Shown here piece after piece: positions 19,836-31,058 of a DNA stretch of 64,000 nt. How positions within the stretch are numbered: the first letter of the stretch is position 1; every line of letters starts with the position of its first letter. The stretch covers positions 1,614,501 to 1,678,500 of the forward strand of contig NZ_JASPFK010000001.1 in the NCBI RefSeq assembly GCF_036855935.1, given 5' to 3'. Position numbers and translations under genes: made by a program. Origin of the DNA: Sphingomonas sp. LR60 (GTDB lineage Bacteria > Pseudomonadota > Alphaproteobacteria > Sphingomonadales > Sphingomonadaceae). The notes beneath the pieces are model-generated. The model had not been told where the DNA came from. It worked only from the letters and a program-made list of their open reading frames with translations, and ran no database searches.

Positions 19836-20390
19836 ATGTCGACTGTCACCGCCGTCCCGATCGCTCCCGTCCGGCGCGCCTATGTGCTCTGGCTGGTAGC
19901 GGGGCTGCTGGTCGCCCTGGTGGCCGGCATCGCATTGGCGCGCGCGGGAGATACCGGCATCCTCACGACGCCGTCGGGACTGCGCTATCAGGTGCTCAAG
20001 GCCGGTGACGAAAAGGGTGCGCGGCCTACCGACACAGACGTGTCGCTCGTGAATTACGAGGGGCGGCTGGTGGACGGAACCGTCTTCGACAAGTCGCAGC
20101 AGCCTACCCCGCTGCCGGTCGCCGGCGTTGTACCGGGCTTCTCCGAAGGCCTGAAGCTGATGCACAAGGGCGCCAAGTACCGGCTCTGGATCAAGCCGGA
20201 ACTCGGGTATGGTGAGCGCGCCAACGGCCCGATCCCTGCCAACTCGACGCTGGTCTTCGACGTCGAGCTTCAGGACTTTCTCCCTGAGGCAACCGTCCGT
20301 CAGCTTCAGATGCAGCAAAGCATGATGGGTGGGATGCCGGGCATGGGTGGTCCGGGCGGTCCTGGGGGACCTGCTCCCGCCGGACGCTGA
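19836..20390 (+). CDS. FKBP-type peptidyl-prolyl isomerase, membrane anchored
   Basis: Accelerates prolyl cis-trans isomerisation of exported proteins. The 184 residues have an N-terminal helix (YVLWLVAGLLVALVAGIALA) acting as anchor or uncleaved signal, then one FKBP domain: LRYQVLKAGD, VNYEGRLVDGTVFDKS, PGFSEGLKLMHKGAKY, and the characteristic GYGERANGPIPANSTLVFDV. The C-terminal tail is Met/Gly/Pro-rich (MMGGMPGMGG and similar), probably disordered. The domain should face the periplasm. Confidence 0.92.
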   Translation: MSTVTAVPIAPVRRAYVLWLVAGLLVALVAGIALARAGDTGILTTPSGLRYQVLKAGDEKGARPTDTDVSLVNYEGRLVDGTVFDKSQQPTPLPVAGVVPGFSEGLKLMHKGAKYRLWIKPELGYGERANGPIPANSTLVFDVELQDFLPEATVRQLQMQQSMMGGMPGMGGPGGPGGPAPAGR

Positions 20391-20415
20391 GCGGCGGCAC
20401 GAACGAGATGATCGA

Positions 20416-20440
20416 GGGCGGCCGGATTGGTCGCCCTTTT
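20416..20440 (+). terminator. Intrinsic terminator after FKBP gene
   Basis: GGGCGGCC, a short loop, then GGTCGCCC followed by TTTT. The stem has one G-T pair. It lies 25 bp after the FKBP stop and is the best classical terminator in this part of the window. Confidence 0.65.
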
Positions 20441-20663
20441 CGTTGGGCAAGCGCAAGCGACGCCTCCAAGCGCTGCGCTCTGATCTCAGTTCCGGTTTGT
20501 CTCCGGCGAGAGTGACCAACCCTCGCCGTTCGTGCCAAGCCTACCGAAATACGCTCACGCAGCACGCCCTTCGTCACGCTGAGGACGAACAAAGGGTGCA
20601 TTTAAGCTTGCTGCTGCTTGCCGGTGATGGTTCGAAACCGCGAAGCGGACGGTCGCCAAGCGC

Positions 20664-21893
20664 CTATAGCAAGGCACCCGGAGCCGGGGCCCCATTTGGC
20701 TCTTCACGGCGGCGTACCCCGTCCAATGCCCCGGGACCGCGCAGGGCCGGTGTCGCGCTGGGAGCCGGGGCAGGGAAGGCCTGCCGGCGCATGCATAGGC
20801 CGGGGCCCGTGCGCGGGAACTCCCGGCAATTCCACAGTTCGCGTTCCAACCCGGCGTCCTTGTCGCGCAGATAGCTGAACGACATGCTCGCCATTTGTAC
20901 CGGGGTCATCGGCGTCCCACCGGGCAGCATCGTGCGATCGGTCCAGCCGAGGAACTTGCACTTCGGCCGCTGCCCGCAGGCGGCCTTCGCGATCGCCGCA
21001 TAGCTTTCGGGTGCCCCCGCCGTCAGCAAGGCCGTGAAACTATCCGGCTCGCCGGCGACGGCGCTGGTCGCCAGCGGCGCACCGGCCGATCCCGGTCCTG
21101 CCGCAGCAACTGCAACAGCAGCCTCGTCCAGCGCGCCGCCAAGCCGATGCACCGGTGAGATAGCGCCTAGCTTGGCGATCACCGGCTCGTCGCTCGAGAC
21201 GACCCGCCGGAACGCGGCGGGGGTGCCCCACCAGCCGGTCCAACGGAAAAACAAATGCGTGTTTACCTCGGCGAGCTTGTCGAGGCTCGCGCTCCAATAC
21301 GGCACGACCCAATCGGTATGGTAATGCGTGGCATAGCCGATCTTGCTGAAAACCTCACCATTCATCGCCTTGGTCGCGATCTGCCGCGCGCGCTCCCAAG
21401 CCGGCTCGGATGGTCGCCGCGTCAACGCGCCGTCGCAGGTGAAGGTGAACTGGCAGCCGGTCGAACGCTCCTGGCCCTGGAAGACGACCCCACACACCGT
21501 CTTCGGAAACGCCGGGTGCCGCAGCCGGTTGAGCACGACCTGCACCACCGCTCGCTCCCCGACGGGATCGTCCCCGGCCTCGTACCAGGCGGCCGCTGCG
21601 AGGCAATCGGTCGCACGCGAACGCTCCGTCTCGTCACCCGCGAAGAGGAACGGACGCGCCGCCGGACGCGGGCCCCGCACGAACGGAATGGCCGCGTTGA
21701 AGAGCCGCGCGTCGGCAGGGGTAAGGTCTTGAAGCTCGACAGGTTCAACCGCCGGAACCTCGCTCGCCGCCACCACGCGTTGTGGGCGCACGACCTTCGC
21801 CGCGATCGCACGCGGCACCTCAGGCGCGCGACGTGCGATCAGGGCGGGCGCGACCAGCGCCGATGTCGCGATCCCGACAAGGATCGCGCGCAT
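20664..21893 (-). CDS. Cell wall hydrolase, SleB-like (Hydrolase_2)
   Basis: Probable peptidoglycan-cleaving enzyme of 409 residues. The start MRAILVGIATSALVAPALI at 21893 gives a membrane/signal segment; the frame upstream of it is a shadow of cysK. The catalytic domain at about residues 95-210 contains AAAWYEAGDDPVGERAV (putative catalytic Glu), VVLNRLRHPAFP, CGVVFQG and CQFTFTCDG, the pattern of SleB/Hydrolase_2 proteins. The C-terminal 180 residues are Ala/Pro-rich with ELWNCREFPRTGPGLCM near the end. It begins 22 bp after cysK, so the two may be cotranscribed. Confidence 0.85.
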   Translation of the reverse strand: MRAILVGIATSALVAPALIARRAPEVPRAIAAKVVRPQRVVAASEVPAVEPVELQDLTPADARLFNAAIPFVRGPRPAARPFLFAGDETERSRATDCLAAAAWYEAGDDPVGERAVVQVVLNRLRHPAFPKTVCGVVFQGQERSTGCQFTFTCDGALTRRPSEPAWERARQIATKAMNGEVFSKIGYATHYHTDWVVPYWSASLDKLAEVNTHLFFRWTGWWGTPAAFRRVVSSDEPVIAKLGAISPVHRLGGALDEAAVAVAAAGPGSAGAPLATSAVAGEPDSFTALLTAGAPESYAAIAKAACGQRPKCKFLGWTDRTMLPGGTPMTPVQMASMSFSYLRDKDAGLERELWNCREFPRTGPGLCMRRQAFPAPAPSATPALRGPGALDGVRRREEPNGAPAPGALL

Positions 21894-21915
21894 CTTCCAG
21901 CTCAGATCGGACAGG

Positions 21916-22836
21916 TCAGTTCTCCGGCAGGAAGTCCGGCACCGACAGATAGCGCTCGCCGGTATCGTAATTGAAACCGAGCACCCGCACGTCGTCGGGC
22001 AGATCGGGCAGCTTCTGGAGGATCGCCGCCAGCGTCGCACCCGAGGAAATGCCGACCAGCAACCCCTCTTCACGCGCCGATCGCCGCGCCATGTCCTTGG
22101 CGACGGCGGCATCCACCTCGATCACCCCGTCAAGCACCTGCGTGTGCAGGTTCGAAGGGATGAAGCCCGCGCCGATCCCCTGGATCGGGTGCGGCCCGGC
22201 CTGTCCACCGGAGATCACCGGCGATGCCTGCGGCTCGACCGCGAACACCTTCAGGTTCGGCCACTCCTTCTTCAGCACCTCGGCGACGCCGGTGATATGG
22301 CCGCCGGTGCCGACGCCGGTGATGATGACGTCGATCGGGGTCTCGCGGAAATCGTTCAGGATTTCCTGTGCTGTCGTGCGGACATGCACGTCGATGTTCG
22401 CGGGATTTTCGAACTGCTGCGGCATCCACGCGCCGGGGGTCTGCTCGACCAATTCGAGCGCGCGCTCGATGGCGCCCTTCATGCCCTTTTCGCGCGGGGT
22501 CAGGTCGAACTCGGCGCCATAGGCCAGCATCAACCGCCGCCGCTCGATGCTCATGCTCTCGGGCATGACCAATACCAGCTTGTAGCCCTTGACCGCCGCG
22601 ACCATCGCCAGGCCGATACCGGTGTTGCCGCTGGTGGGCTCGATGATTGTCCCGCCCGGCTGCAACGCGCCGGACGCCTCGGCCGCCTCGATCATCGCCA
22701 GCGCGATGCGATCCTTGATCGAGCCGCCGGGGTTCCCGCGCTCGGACTTGATCCACACTTCCGAGCCGGGGAACAGCTTCTGAATGCGAATATGCGGCGT
22801 GTTGCCGATCGTCGCGAGGACGTTCTGGGCCTTCAT
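21916..22836 (-). CDS. cysK: Cysteine synthase A
   Basis: PLP enzyme that makes L-cysteine from O-acetylserine and sulfide. The PLP lysine is Lys41 in [13 protein letters not shown]. The substrate loop TSGNTGIG and the phosphate-binding glycine loop [10 protein letters not shown] are intact, and ISSGATLAA lies near the C-terminus. At 306 residues it has normal length. The start overlaps the stop of the upstream MFS gene (ATGA), and the cell-wall hydrolase follows 22 bp downstream, so the three minus-strand genes probably share a transcript. Confidence 0.95.
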   Translation of the reverse strand: MKAQNVLATIGNTPHIRIQKLFPGSEVWIKSERGNPGGSIKDRIALAMIEAAEASGALQPGGTIIEPTSGNTGIGLAMVAAVKGYKLVLVMPESMSIERRRLMLAYGAEFDLTPREKGMKGAIERALELVEQTPGAWMPQQFENPANIDVHVRTTAQEILNDFRETPIDVIITGVGTGGHITGVAEVLKKEWPNLKVFAVEPQASPVISGGQAGPHPIQGIGAGFIPSNLHTQVLDGVIEVDAAVAKDMARRSAREEGLLVGISSGATLAAILQKLPDLPDDVRVLGFNYDTGERYLSVPDFLPEN

Positions 22837-24188
22837 GGCTGCGCTACTCCATGTTGTGGTTCGATGTCGAACATGTCGGGCGGATCAAAGGTCCGCGCCC
22901 GTCGGAGTTCCGGAAACAGCCGCGACCATAGCAAAGTCACTGCGATCGCGCCGACGCCGCCGAACACCACCGCGCCGACCGGGCCGAGCAGCGAAGCGAG
23001 CAGCCCGCTTTCCGCCTCTCCGAGTTCGTTCGATGCCGAGATCGTCAACTGCGACACCGCACTGACGCGACCACGCATCGCGTCGGGCGTGTGGAGCTGG
23101 ATCAGCGAGGTGCGAACATAGACCGAAACCATGTCCGCACCGCCCGCGATGATCAGCGCGATCAGGCTGATGACGAAATCGACCCGGATCGCGCCGCCCG
23201 CGCCGAGGCGCGTGATGCCCAGCAGCTCGGTCAGTTGCGTCGCGATGCCGAAGGTCAGGATCGCAAGTCCGAAAACCACCACTGCTGCCAGCATCTTGAC
23301 GCCGACGTTCGACTTCATCGGCCGGAAGGAGAACCAGATTGCGGTCGTGCCGGCGCCGATCCCCATTCCCGCAGCAAGGAAGCCGAGACCGCTCGCGCCG
23401 ACATGCAGGATGTCGCGGGCATAGATCGGCAGCAATGCCGTGGCCCCCGCCAGCAGGACCGCGAACAGGTCCAAGGTAATCGTCGCCAGAACCAGTCGGT
23501 TACGGCGAACATAGGAGAAGCCGTCGAGGATGCGCTGGATCGGGTGTCGATCCTTTTGCGCGGCCGGTTGGGGCACCTTGCCGATCATGAACATCGTCGC
23601 GAGCGCCAGCAGGAGCAACGCCGAGATCACGCCATACGCGACGTCCCGGTGGATCGCATAAAGCAGTCCGCCGATGCTTGGGCCCGCCACCGTCCCGAAC
23701 TGCCATGCAATCGACGAAATCGCGATCGCGGTCGGCAGGCTTTCCTTCGGCACGAGGTTCGGAGCAAGCGCCGAATAGGCCGGTCCGGAGAAGGCACGCG
23801 CGATCCCGATCAGCACCGCCGCGCCGAACAGCGCCGGCAACGAAAGATTACCTGACCAGGTCAAAACCCCCAACACTGCGGCGTTGACGCACAGCAATGT
23901 GGTCGTTCCCCGCACGATCCAGCGCCGGTCGACGCTATCCGCGACCAGCCCGACGACCGGCGTCAGCAGGAACAGCGGGATGAACTGCACCAACCCGATC
24001 ATGCCGAGCATGAACGCGGCCTGCCGGATGTCCATCGTCTCGCGAGCGAGACCGTAGACCTGCCAACCGATGATAATCGCCTGCGCGCTGACCGCGATCG
24101 TGCCAGCGAAGCGGGAAAGCCAATATGCGCGGAAGTTCGCAATCCGCAGCGGATGTTGCGGGGCAGGCGAGGGGTCCGGCACACTCAT
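22833..24188 (-). CDS. MFS transporter, MFS_3/enterobactin-exporter-like
   Basis: Inner-membrane carrier of about 451 residues with 12 predicted helices. N-terminal helices include [20 protein letters not shown] and [19 protein letters not shown], followed by [13 protein letters not shown], the MFS loop 2-3 motif of the MFS_3 (EntS-like) group. [20 protein letters not shown] and [13 protein letters not shown] are other hallmarks of that group. I chose ATG 24188 ([10 protein letters not shown]), since residues further upstream are not membrane-like. It is coupled to cysK by a 4-bp overlap. The substrate is unknown; export is more likely than import for this family. Confidence 0.88.
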   Translation of the reverse strand: MSVPDPSPAPQHPLRIANFRAYWLSRFAGTIAVSAQAIIIGWQVYGLARETMDIRQAAFMLGMIGLVQFIPLFLLTPVVGLVADSVDRRWIVRGTTTLLCVNAAVLGVLTWSGNLSLPALFGAAVLIGIARAFSGPAYSALAPNLVPKESLPTAIAISSIAWQFGTVAGPSIGGLLYAIHRDVAYGVISALLLLALATMFMIGKVPQPAAQKDRHPIQRILDGFSYVRRNRLVLATITLDLFAVLLAGATALLPIYARDILHVGASGLGFLAAGMGIGAGTTAIWFSFRPMKSNVGVKMLAAVVVFGLAILTFGIATQLTELLGITRLGAGGAIRVDFVISLIALIIAGGADMVSVYVRTSLIQLHTPDAMRGRVSAVSQLTISASNELGEAESGLLASLLGPVGAVVFGGVGAIAVTLLWSRLFPELRRARTFDPPDMFDIEPQHGVAQP

Positions 24189-24301
24189 CGACGTTCGCCT
24201 AGACCGCGCCCCAATCCCTTGCAACCCGGTGGGGTTTGCAGTCTGTGCCATGCCGTGGCTATAGGCCGCTACGTCTTTCAAGAAACGAGGTAGTGTCCAT
24301 C

Positions 24302-25360
24302 GTGGCAAAAGCCCCAGCAGCACGCAGCGAAGCACCGGCTGCCGACCCGCAGAAAACGAATCGCGAGCGTCCCGCCGAGCCACGCCCCTATGAGGCGAGC
24401 AAGGACGAACTCCTCAAATTCTACGAGGACATGCTGCTGATCCGCCGTTTCGAGGAAAAGGCTGGGCAGCTTTACGGCCTCGGCCTGATTGGCGGCTTCT
24501 GCCACCTGTACATCGGTCAGGAAGCGGTCGCGGTCGGGCTTCAGTCGGCACTGACCGAGAAGGACTCGGTCATCACCGGTTATCGCGACCACGGCCACAT
24601 GCTGTTGTGCGGGATCCCGCCCAAGGACGTCATGGCGGAGCTGACCGGGCGTCAGGCCGGCATCTCGAAGGGCAAGGGCGGCTCGATGCACATGTTCAGC
24701 GTCGAGCATAAGTTCTACGGCGGCCACGGCATCGTCGGTGCGCAGGTCTCGCTCGGCGCGGGTCTCGCCTTCAGCCACAAGTACAACAACGACGGTGGCG
24801 TGTGCCTCGCCTATTTCGGCGACGGCGCGGCCAACCAGGGCCAGGTGTACGAAAGCTTCAACATGGCCGAGCTGTGGAAGCTCCCGATCATCTTCGTGAT
24901 CGAGAACAACCAATACGCCATGGGCACCAGCGTGAACCGTGCCTCCGCCGAGGATCAGCTGTATCGCCGGGGCGAGAGCTTCCGCATTCCCGGCATCCAG
25001 GTCGACGGCATGGACGTGCTGGCGTCGCGCGGTGCGGCCGAAGAGGCGCTGGCATGGGTCCGCGCCGGCAAGGGGCCGATCATCCTCGAGATGAAGACCT
25101 ATCGCTATCGCGGCCACTCGATGTCCGATCCGGCCAAATACCGGTCGCGCGATGAGGTGCAGGCTGTCCGCGACAAGTCCGACCCGATCGAGCACGTCAA
25201 GAAGCTGCTGTCCGAAGGCCACGGGGTCAAGGAAGAGGACTTCAAGGCGGTGGAGCAGCGCATCCGCAAGCAAGTCGCCGAATCGGCCGATTTCGCCGAG
25301 AGCACGCCGGAGCCGGATCCGGCCGAACTGTATACCGACGTTCTGGTGGAGAAGTACTGA
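24302..25360 (+). CDS. pdhA: Pyruvate dehydrogenase E1 component, alpha subunit
   Basis: With PdhB forms thiamine-diphosphate-dependent E1 of the pyruvate dehydrogenase complex. Motifs include [28 protein letters not shown], the MHMFS segment, and the ThDP-binding [17 protein letters not shown] followed by [23 protein letters not shown] contains the conserved phosphorylation-loop region. The GTG at 24302 is preferred (GAGG 11 bases upstream); a GTG at 24293 is too close to that site. PdhB starts two bases after the stop. No E2 or E3 gene is in the window. Confidence 0.96.
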   Translation: MAKAPAARSEAPAADPQKTNRERPAEPRPYEASKDELLKFYEDMLLIRRFEEKAGQLYGLGLIGGFCHLYIGQEAVAVGLQSALTEKDSVITGYRDHGHMLLCGIPPKDVMAELTGRQAGISKGKGGSMHMFSVEHKFYGGHGIVGAQVSLGAGLAFSHKYNNDGGVCLAYFGDGAANQGQVYESFNMAELWKLPIIFVIENNQYAMGTSVNRASAEDQLYRRGESFRIPGIQVDGMDVLASRGAAEEALAWVRAGKGPIILEMKTYRYRGHSMSDPAKYRSRDEVQAVRDKSDPIEHVKKLLSEGHGVKEEDFKAVEQRIRKQVAESADFAESTPEPDPAELYTDVLVEKY

Positions 25361-25361
25361 G

Positions 25362-26780
<1,419 letters not shown>

Positions 26781-26790
26781 GTGACCGCCC

Positions 26791-26825
26791 CACCTCTCCG
26801 TCGCCGCTCAGGTGGCGGAGAGGTG
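26791..26825. terminator. Hairpin between convergent pdhB and tadE-like gene
   Basis: CACCTCTCCG and CGGAGAGGTG form a perfect 10-bp stem with a 15-nt loop. It begins 10 bp after the pdhB stop and includes the last codons of the convergent gene, so it may end both transcripts. Confidence 0.55.
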
Positions 26826-27488
26826 CGCGGCATCACACAGGCGGCGTTTCGCGTCGGGTATGTTGGTGCTGTTGGTCAGCGTCTGCGAAGAGCGATCGCG
26901 CACCGTGAAGGACTGGAGCGCCGTCAGCTCACGCGCTGCCAGAAAGCCAGTGCCGACGATCGGTCGGTAGGTGTACCGCAATTCCGCGAAGATCAGCGCC
27001 GAATTGTTGACCGGCTTCACCTTGTTCGCCGCAGGGCCGATGCCCGTCGCCAATGTAGCGTTGGTGGCTCCGGCGCCTTCGGCACCATAAGACGATGTGA
27101 CGTTCTTCGCGCCGAAGCAACGTTGCCAGGTAATCTTATAGCCTGCCTGCGTGCCGGTCTGCCCGTTGGCTTCGACGGTGGAAACGATCACGCGGCCTTG
27201 CTGGCCGAAGTCGATCCCGCGCCCTGCAAAGGCCACCCCGGTCATCACCTCGTCGACCTGCGCTTCGTCGATGCCGCCGCGATACCGCGCGACATTGTCC
27301 GAGACCATCATCGCGAGCTGGTTCAGCCGCAACGTCGCCACCGCAAAATTGGCGAGTTCAATCCCGGTCAGCGCGATCGGCAGCAGGAATACCAGCGACA
27401 GCGCGAACTCGATCATCGCGACCCCGGAATGGTCACGCCGCAGGCGTCCCCACACTTCGGCCGTCACCAGCACCCAGCTCACGAACAT
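26808..27488 (-). CDS. TadE/TadG-type pseudopilin-like protein
   Basis: Envelope protein of 226 residues. The N-terminal part RRDHSGVAMIEFALSLVFLLPIAL is the TadE domain: a short basic leader, a Glu five residues into the hydrophobic helix, and a single membrane segment. TadE-like minor pilins assist Flp/Tad pilus assembly. The rest is periplasmic, with an even spread of polar residues. The start overlaps the 3' end of the upstream TadE-like gene by 10 bp, placing it last in a three-gene operon. No Tad ATPase or secretin is nearby, so participation in a real Tad pilus is not shown. Confidence 0.8.
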   Translation of the reverse strand: MFVSWVLVTAEVWGRLRRDHSGVAMIEFALSLVFLLPIALTGIELANFAVATLRLNQLAMMVSDNVARYRGGIDEAQVDEVMTGVAFAGRGIDFGQQGRVIVSTVEANGQTGTQAGYKITWQRCFGAKNVTSSYGAEGAGATNATLATGIGPAANKVKPVNNSALIFAELRYTYRPIVGTGFLAARELTALQSFTVRDRSSQTLTNSTNIPDAKRRLCDAAHLSAT

Positions 27489-28087
27489 TTCACCCGGATC
27501 TGCTGGTCGCCATATGGCTGGTTGCGGACCAGCGTTCGTGCACCCACGATGGTGAACGGGCTCAGCCCGATCGCTCCGGCGAACGGAAACAGTCGCGGCA
27601 CCTTCACAAGCACGTCGTAATAGATGACGTCGTCCGCCGTCCCCATATCGTCGCCACCGCCGAACGTGGCGTCATAGCGGCCGTTGTTGTTGCGATCCTC
27701 GTAGCAGTCGGTCGAATTATACTGGCCGACCGGTGCTGTATCGGCAACGATCCGCTCGCCTTTGCCGACCGACGCGAAATTTGTGTAGCTCAGCGGGGTT
27801 ACCGTCACCGCGCCGGGATCGTCACGACTGCCGTTGGGCAGGATCGTGCGAACCTCCGAGCGGATCGCCGCCACGACCTGATCCTTGCTTATGCTGCCGA
27901 CCGTCGCGCGGCGTGCAGCGCGCTCCATCGCGCCGTTCGTGAGCGCGCTGAGATACACCTGGAAGCCAAGATCGAGCGCACCCATCAACAGCGTCAGGAA
28001 CGGCAGCACCACCAACCCGAACTCGACCAAGGTCGCGCCATCGGACGCATGCAATAGCGCGGCGAGGGATCGTCGATCCCGCTTCAC
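27479..28087 (-). CDS. TadE-type pseudopilin-like protein
   Basis: A 202-residue protein with the TadE signature: HASDGATLVEFGLVVLPFLTLLMGALDLGFQ, that is Glu at the start of one hydrophobic helix. I chose the GTG at 28087, whose bases overlap the stop of the upstream TadG-like gene (GTGA); the open frame further upstream is its shadow. The periplasmic part contains an Asn/Gly/Asp-rich stretch DRNNNGRYDATFGGGDD that could bind calcium. It is the middle gene of the operon. Confidence 0.8.
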   Translation of the reverse strand: MKRDRRSLAALLHASDGATLVEFGLVVLPFLTLLMGALDLGFQVYLSALTNGAMERAARRATVGSISKDQVVAAIRSEVRTILPNGSRDDPGAVTVTPLSYTNFASVGKGERIVADTAPVGQYNSTDCYEDRNNNGRYDATFGGGDDMGTADDVIYYDVLVKVPRLFPFAGAIGLSPFTIVGARTLVRNQPYGDQQIRVKCS

Positions 28088-29771
28088 GACGACAACCGCA
28101 AGCCGCCGATCGTCTGCGCGATCTTGGCAAAGGATTGACGAAGCGCCGCAGTATCGGTGGCGATCGACCAATGATCGGGATCGGTCGCGCATTCCTTCAG
28201 CTCCTGCGACAATCCTTGATTTCCGAAGCCGACGATCCAGATGATGAAGCCACGCTTCTTCATCTCGTTGCAGATGATCTGCGTACGACGCAGATGGCTC
28301 GCATAAATGCGGGCCTCACTTGCCGAAGGCGGCGCGACGGCATTGTCCGCCTGAACCCTGTTCATGATCGCATTCACGCCCCAGGCGTCGGCCAATTTCC
28401 CATCCGTATCCAATTGACCATCGGTCATGAAGACGATGTGGCGAGACACCTGGTAGCCACCCGGCGCTACGGCGTCGGCGTTCGTCGCGCTGTAGATACC
28501 GTCGGGTGCGAGAAGACGCGCGCCCCAGATCAGACCGATATCATGATAGGTCTGACCTGTCGGGACAAAGGCGTTCACATACGAGTCGAGACTCGGTGAG
28601 CTTTTCGAAGTGGCGTTATAATCGCTCGTATACTGCCGAAGCGGATTTACCTCCTTCGGGCAGCTGTAACCGACCGCCCGCAACGTGTCGTCGGGCCAAG
28701 GGTATTGCTGATATTGCAGCTGAGACAAAGCCGGCTTCCAGCGCGTGGCGGCGCTCGTCGGCTTCAGATCGATTTGAAGATCATAGGCGCTCGACGGCAC
28801 CTCCAGCGACGAGGTTCCCGTGATATCCTGCACCGTGCTTGCTTCACGAATGCAGCCGTTCCACGCGAAAGAGGACGGAGCGCTGCCGTTCTGGCCCGTG
28901 GGATCGCCTTGCCAAAAGCCGGGTTGGTGACCCTTCCGGTCGTACGGACCCAGTCTGAAACATCGACCGAAAGATTGGTCCACGACCATTGCACATAATC
29001 GCAATTGCTCCGGCCGTCGCTGCACTTGCTCGCTTTGTATTCGCCACGTCGCGATGGAAAATTGATGTATTCGTCGCCTAATCCGCCGGCGATGTAAGCA
29101 GGATTGAGCGCGTAAAGAACCCGCCCGACATTGACGTTCGAGGAATAGGGCACGAAGCCGTAACGGATACGGCCAGCGCCCGTCGACGGGCCCGGGCCCA
29201 GCGCCGCATAGAAGTCTTTTACCGCCTGCTTCAGTCCGTCGATCTTGCTCGGATTTTGGCTGGTCTCCGCGCCACCCGCCGGATTGGCCGACATCGAGCC
29301 CGTCACATCGAGCACGAACATGATGTCGGTATTCGGAATATGCAGTTCCGCCTTGCGCGTCGTGCTCACCGGAACCGCACCGAAGCCGAACATCCGCATC
29401 AACGTCGTCGGCATCGACAGCGATGCGCGGCCGACCACGACACCGTTTGCGCCCTTGTCGTAGACTGCGGTGACCTGTTCGGCCGAATAGGTGCCGGCGG
29501 GAAAGTTGAAGCGGAAGAACTCGTTGGCCTTGGCTTTCTCGGCAGCGGTCAGGGTGGTGACGTTCGCCATCGCCTTGCGCCCGGCGAGCGCGCCGGCATC
29601 GCACGCCTGTTGCAGACGCGTCGCGGCCATGTACGTTCGGCTGGCGTCGATCGCACCACCGATCATCGCCAGCAGCGGAATGACCGCGAATGCCGCCATG
29701 ATCGCGACGTTGCCAGAGACGTCGCGTATCAATCGAGGCAGGGAACGCGGTAGGGTAAACGGCACGCGCAT
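28084..29771 (-). CDS. TadG-like protein with VWA domain, interrupted by a probable one-base deletion
   Basis: Membrane-anchored surface protein of about 562 residues once the frame is repaired. The N-terminus RLIRDVSGNVAIMAAFAVIP is a Tad-like segment, followed by ASRTYMAATRLQQACDAGAL, typical of TadG/Flp-locus proteins. A von Willebrand A domain begins at FVLDVTGSMS (a MIDAS-type DxSxS variant) and continues with HIVFMTDGQLD. The first reading frame ends after NPAFGKA; the second begins as GDPTGQNGSAPS, joined by one missing base near 28907 where aaGGcg should be aaGGGcg. First gene of the operon. Confidence 0.82.
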
Positions 29772-29841
29772 GTCTCGTCACGGTCGGTCGGCGGAGGCGC
29801 ACGGCCATGCGGCCGAAATGGGTAAGGATGGCTGAAGCCGA

Positions 29842-30513
29842 ATGGTTAATGAGGAAAAGATCCCGATCGTCAGCGATTTGGAGCGAGCGCTGGCGATGAC
29901 CTATGCCGCGCCCGCGCATCGCGCGGCGCTGGACGCATTGTGGCAGCTCGATGATCGGCTGGCGGCGATCCTGCGCACCACACGCGAGCCGATCGTCGGA
30001 CAGATGCGGCTGACGTGGTGGCACGAGGCCCTGCTCGCGCTCGACACGGCCCCGCCGCCCGCCGAGCCGGTGCTTCAGGCCCTTGCGCGCGATGTCGTGC
30101 CGCGCGTGCCCGCCCGTCGCCTTGCCGATCTCGTCGAGGGCTGGGAGGCGCTGCTCGAACCCACCTTGGACCAGGACGCGATACAGGCTCATGCGACGCA
30201 CCGCGGCCGCGGGATATTCGCCGCAATGGCGACGATCGTAAGTGTCGAGGATGCCGCGATCCCCGCGTCGGGGGAGGGGTGGGCGCTGGCCGATCTGGCG
30301 CGGCACCTCGAAGCGCCAGCGACCGCCGATCTGGCGCGCAACATGGCCCGCGATACCTTCGCAGCGGTTGACAACTATCGTTGGCCGGCCGCGGCGCGAG
30401 CGATCGGTGCGATCGCCCAATCCGCGCGACTCGATCTCGCGACCGATCCAAGGCCCCGCGGCCACCCTGCGCGCGCCGCGCGGCTGTTATGGCTTCGGGT
30501 CACTGGACGCTGA
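29842..30513 (+). CDS. Squalene/phytoene synthase family protein, short form
   Basis: A 223-residue protein related to squalene/phytoene synthases, which condense prenyl diphosphates head to head. LDDRLAAILRTTREPIVGQMRLTWWHEAL matches the GQMRLxWW(R/H)(E/D) segment of the short NDUFAF6-like branch. The first aspartate-rich motif is reduced to DDRL, and the second (DxxxD) is not obvious, so prenyl transfer is uncertain. In mitochondria the related NDUFAF6 acts in complex I assembly. The protein is about 60 residues shorter than typical phytoene synthases. Confidence 0.75.
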   Translation: MVNEEKIPIVSDLERALAMTYAAPAHRAALDALWQLDDRLAAILRTTREPIVGQMRLTWWHEALLALDTAPPPAEPVLQALARDVVPRVPARRLADLVEGWEALLEPTLDQDAIQAHATHRGRGIFAAMATIVSVEDAAIPASGEGWALADLARHLEAPATADLARNMARDTFAAVDNYRWPAAARAIGAIAQSARLDLATDPRPRGHPARAARLLWLRVTGR

Positions 30514-30579
30514 CCGCCATCTTGCCCTCGTCGACGTGGACGCTAGCCTGTGCGCGATCGAAACGGGGGACATGGGGGC

Positions 30580-31047
30580 ATGTGGCGTTATTTGGTCGGC
30601 GGCGTGGCGGCGCTCGCGCTGGTCGGGGCAGGGTGGCTGATCTTCGACGGGGTCGCGCGCCCCGATCCGCTATCCGCGCCGATGGGCGCCGCTCGCCAAA
30701 CCGCCGCGGGCGTGCAGGACGATCCGCAAGCGACGTCCCTGCCCGAAGCACCGGCGCGAGACCGTGAGCAAAAGCGCTTCGACCGCTACGACAAGGATCG
30801 GGACGGCAAGGTCACGCGGGACGAATATCTCGTCCCACGCCGCAAGGCTTTCGCCAAACTCGACGTGAACGGCGACGGGCGCCTCTCGTTCGACGAATGG
30901 GCAATCAAGACCACCACGCACTTTTCGGATGCCGACCACGATCGCTCGGGCGCAATGGATGCCAAGGAGTTCGCGACGACCGCTCCGAAGCGTAAGACGC
31001 AGCGCCCAACCTGCCGTAGCGACGACGCCGTCAAATCAGATGAGTGA
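30580..31047 (+). CDS. EF-hand calcium-binding protein, exported or anchored
   Basis: A 155-residue protein with an N-terminal hydrophobic helix (YLVGGVAALALVGAGWLIF) and three EF-hand loops: DKDRDGKVTRDE, DVNGDGRLSFDE and DADHDRSGAMDAKE. The first two have the full Dx(D/N)xDG pattern; the third is one residue off the canonical spacing. I chose ATG 30580; an in-frame ATG at 30550 would add ten residues before the helix. It is probably periplasmic and binds Ca2+. Nothing nearby suggests a partner. Confidence 0.82.
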   Translation: MWRYLVGGVAALALVGAGWLIFDGVARPDPLSAPMGAARQTAAGVQDDPQATSLPEAPARDREQKRFDRYDKDRDGKVTRDEYLVPRRKAFAKLDVNGDGRLSFDEWAIKTTTHFSDADHDRSGAMDAKEFATTAPKRKTQRPTCRSDDAVKSDE

Positions 31048-31058
31048 CGCCCGACGGG

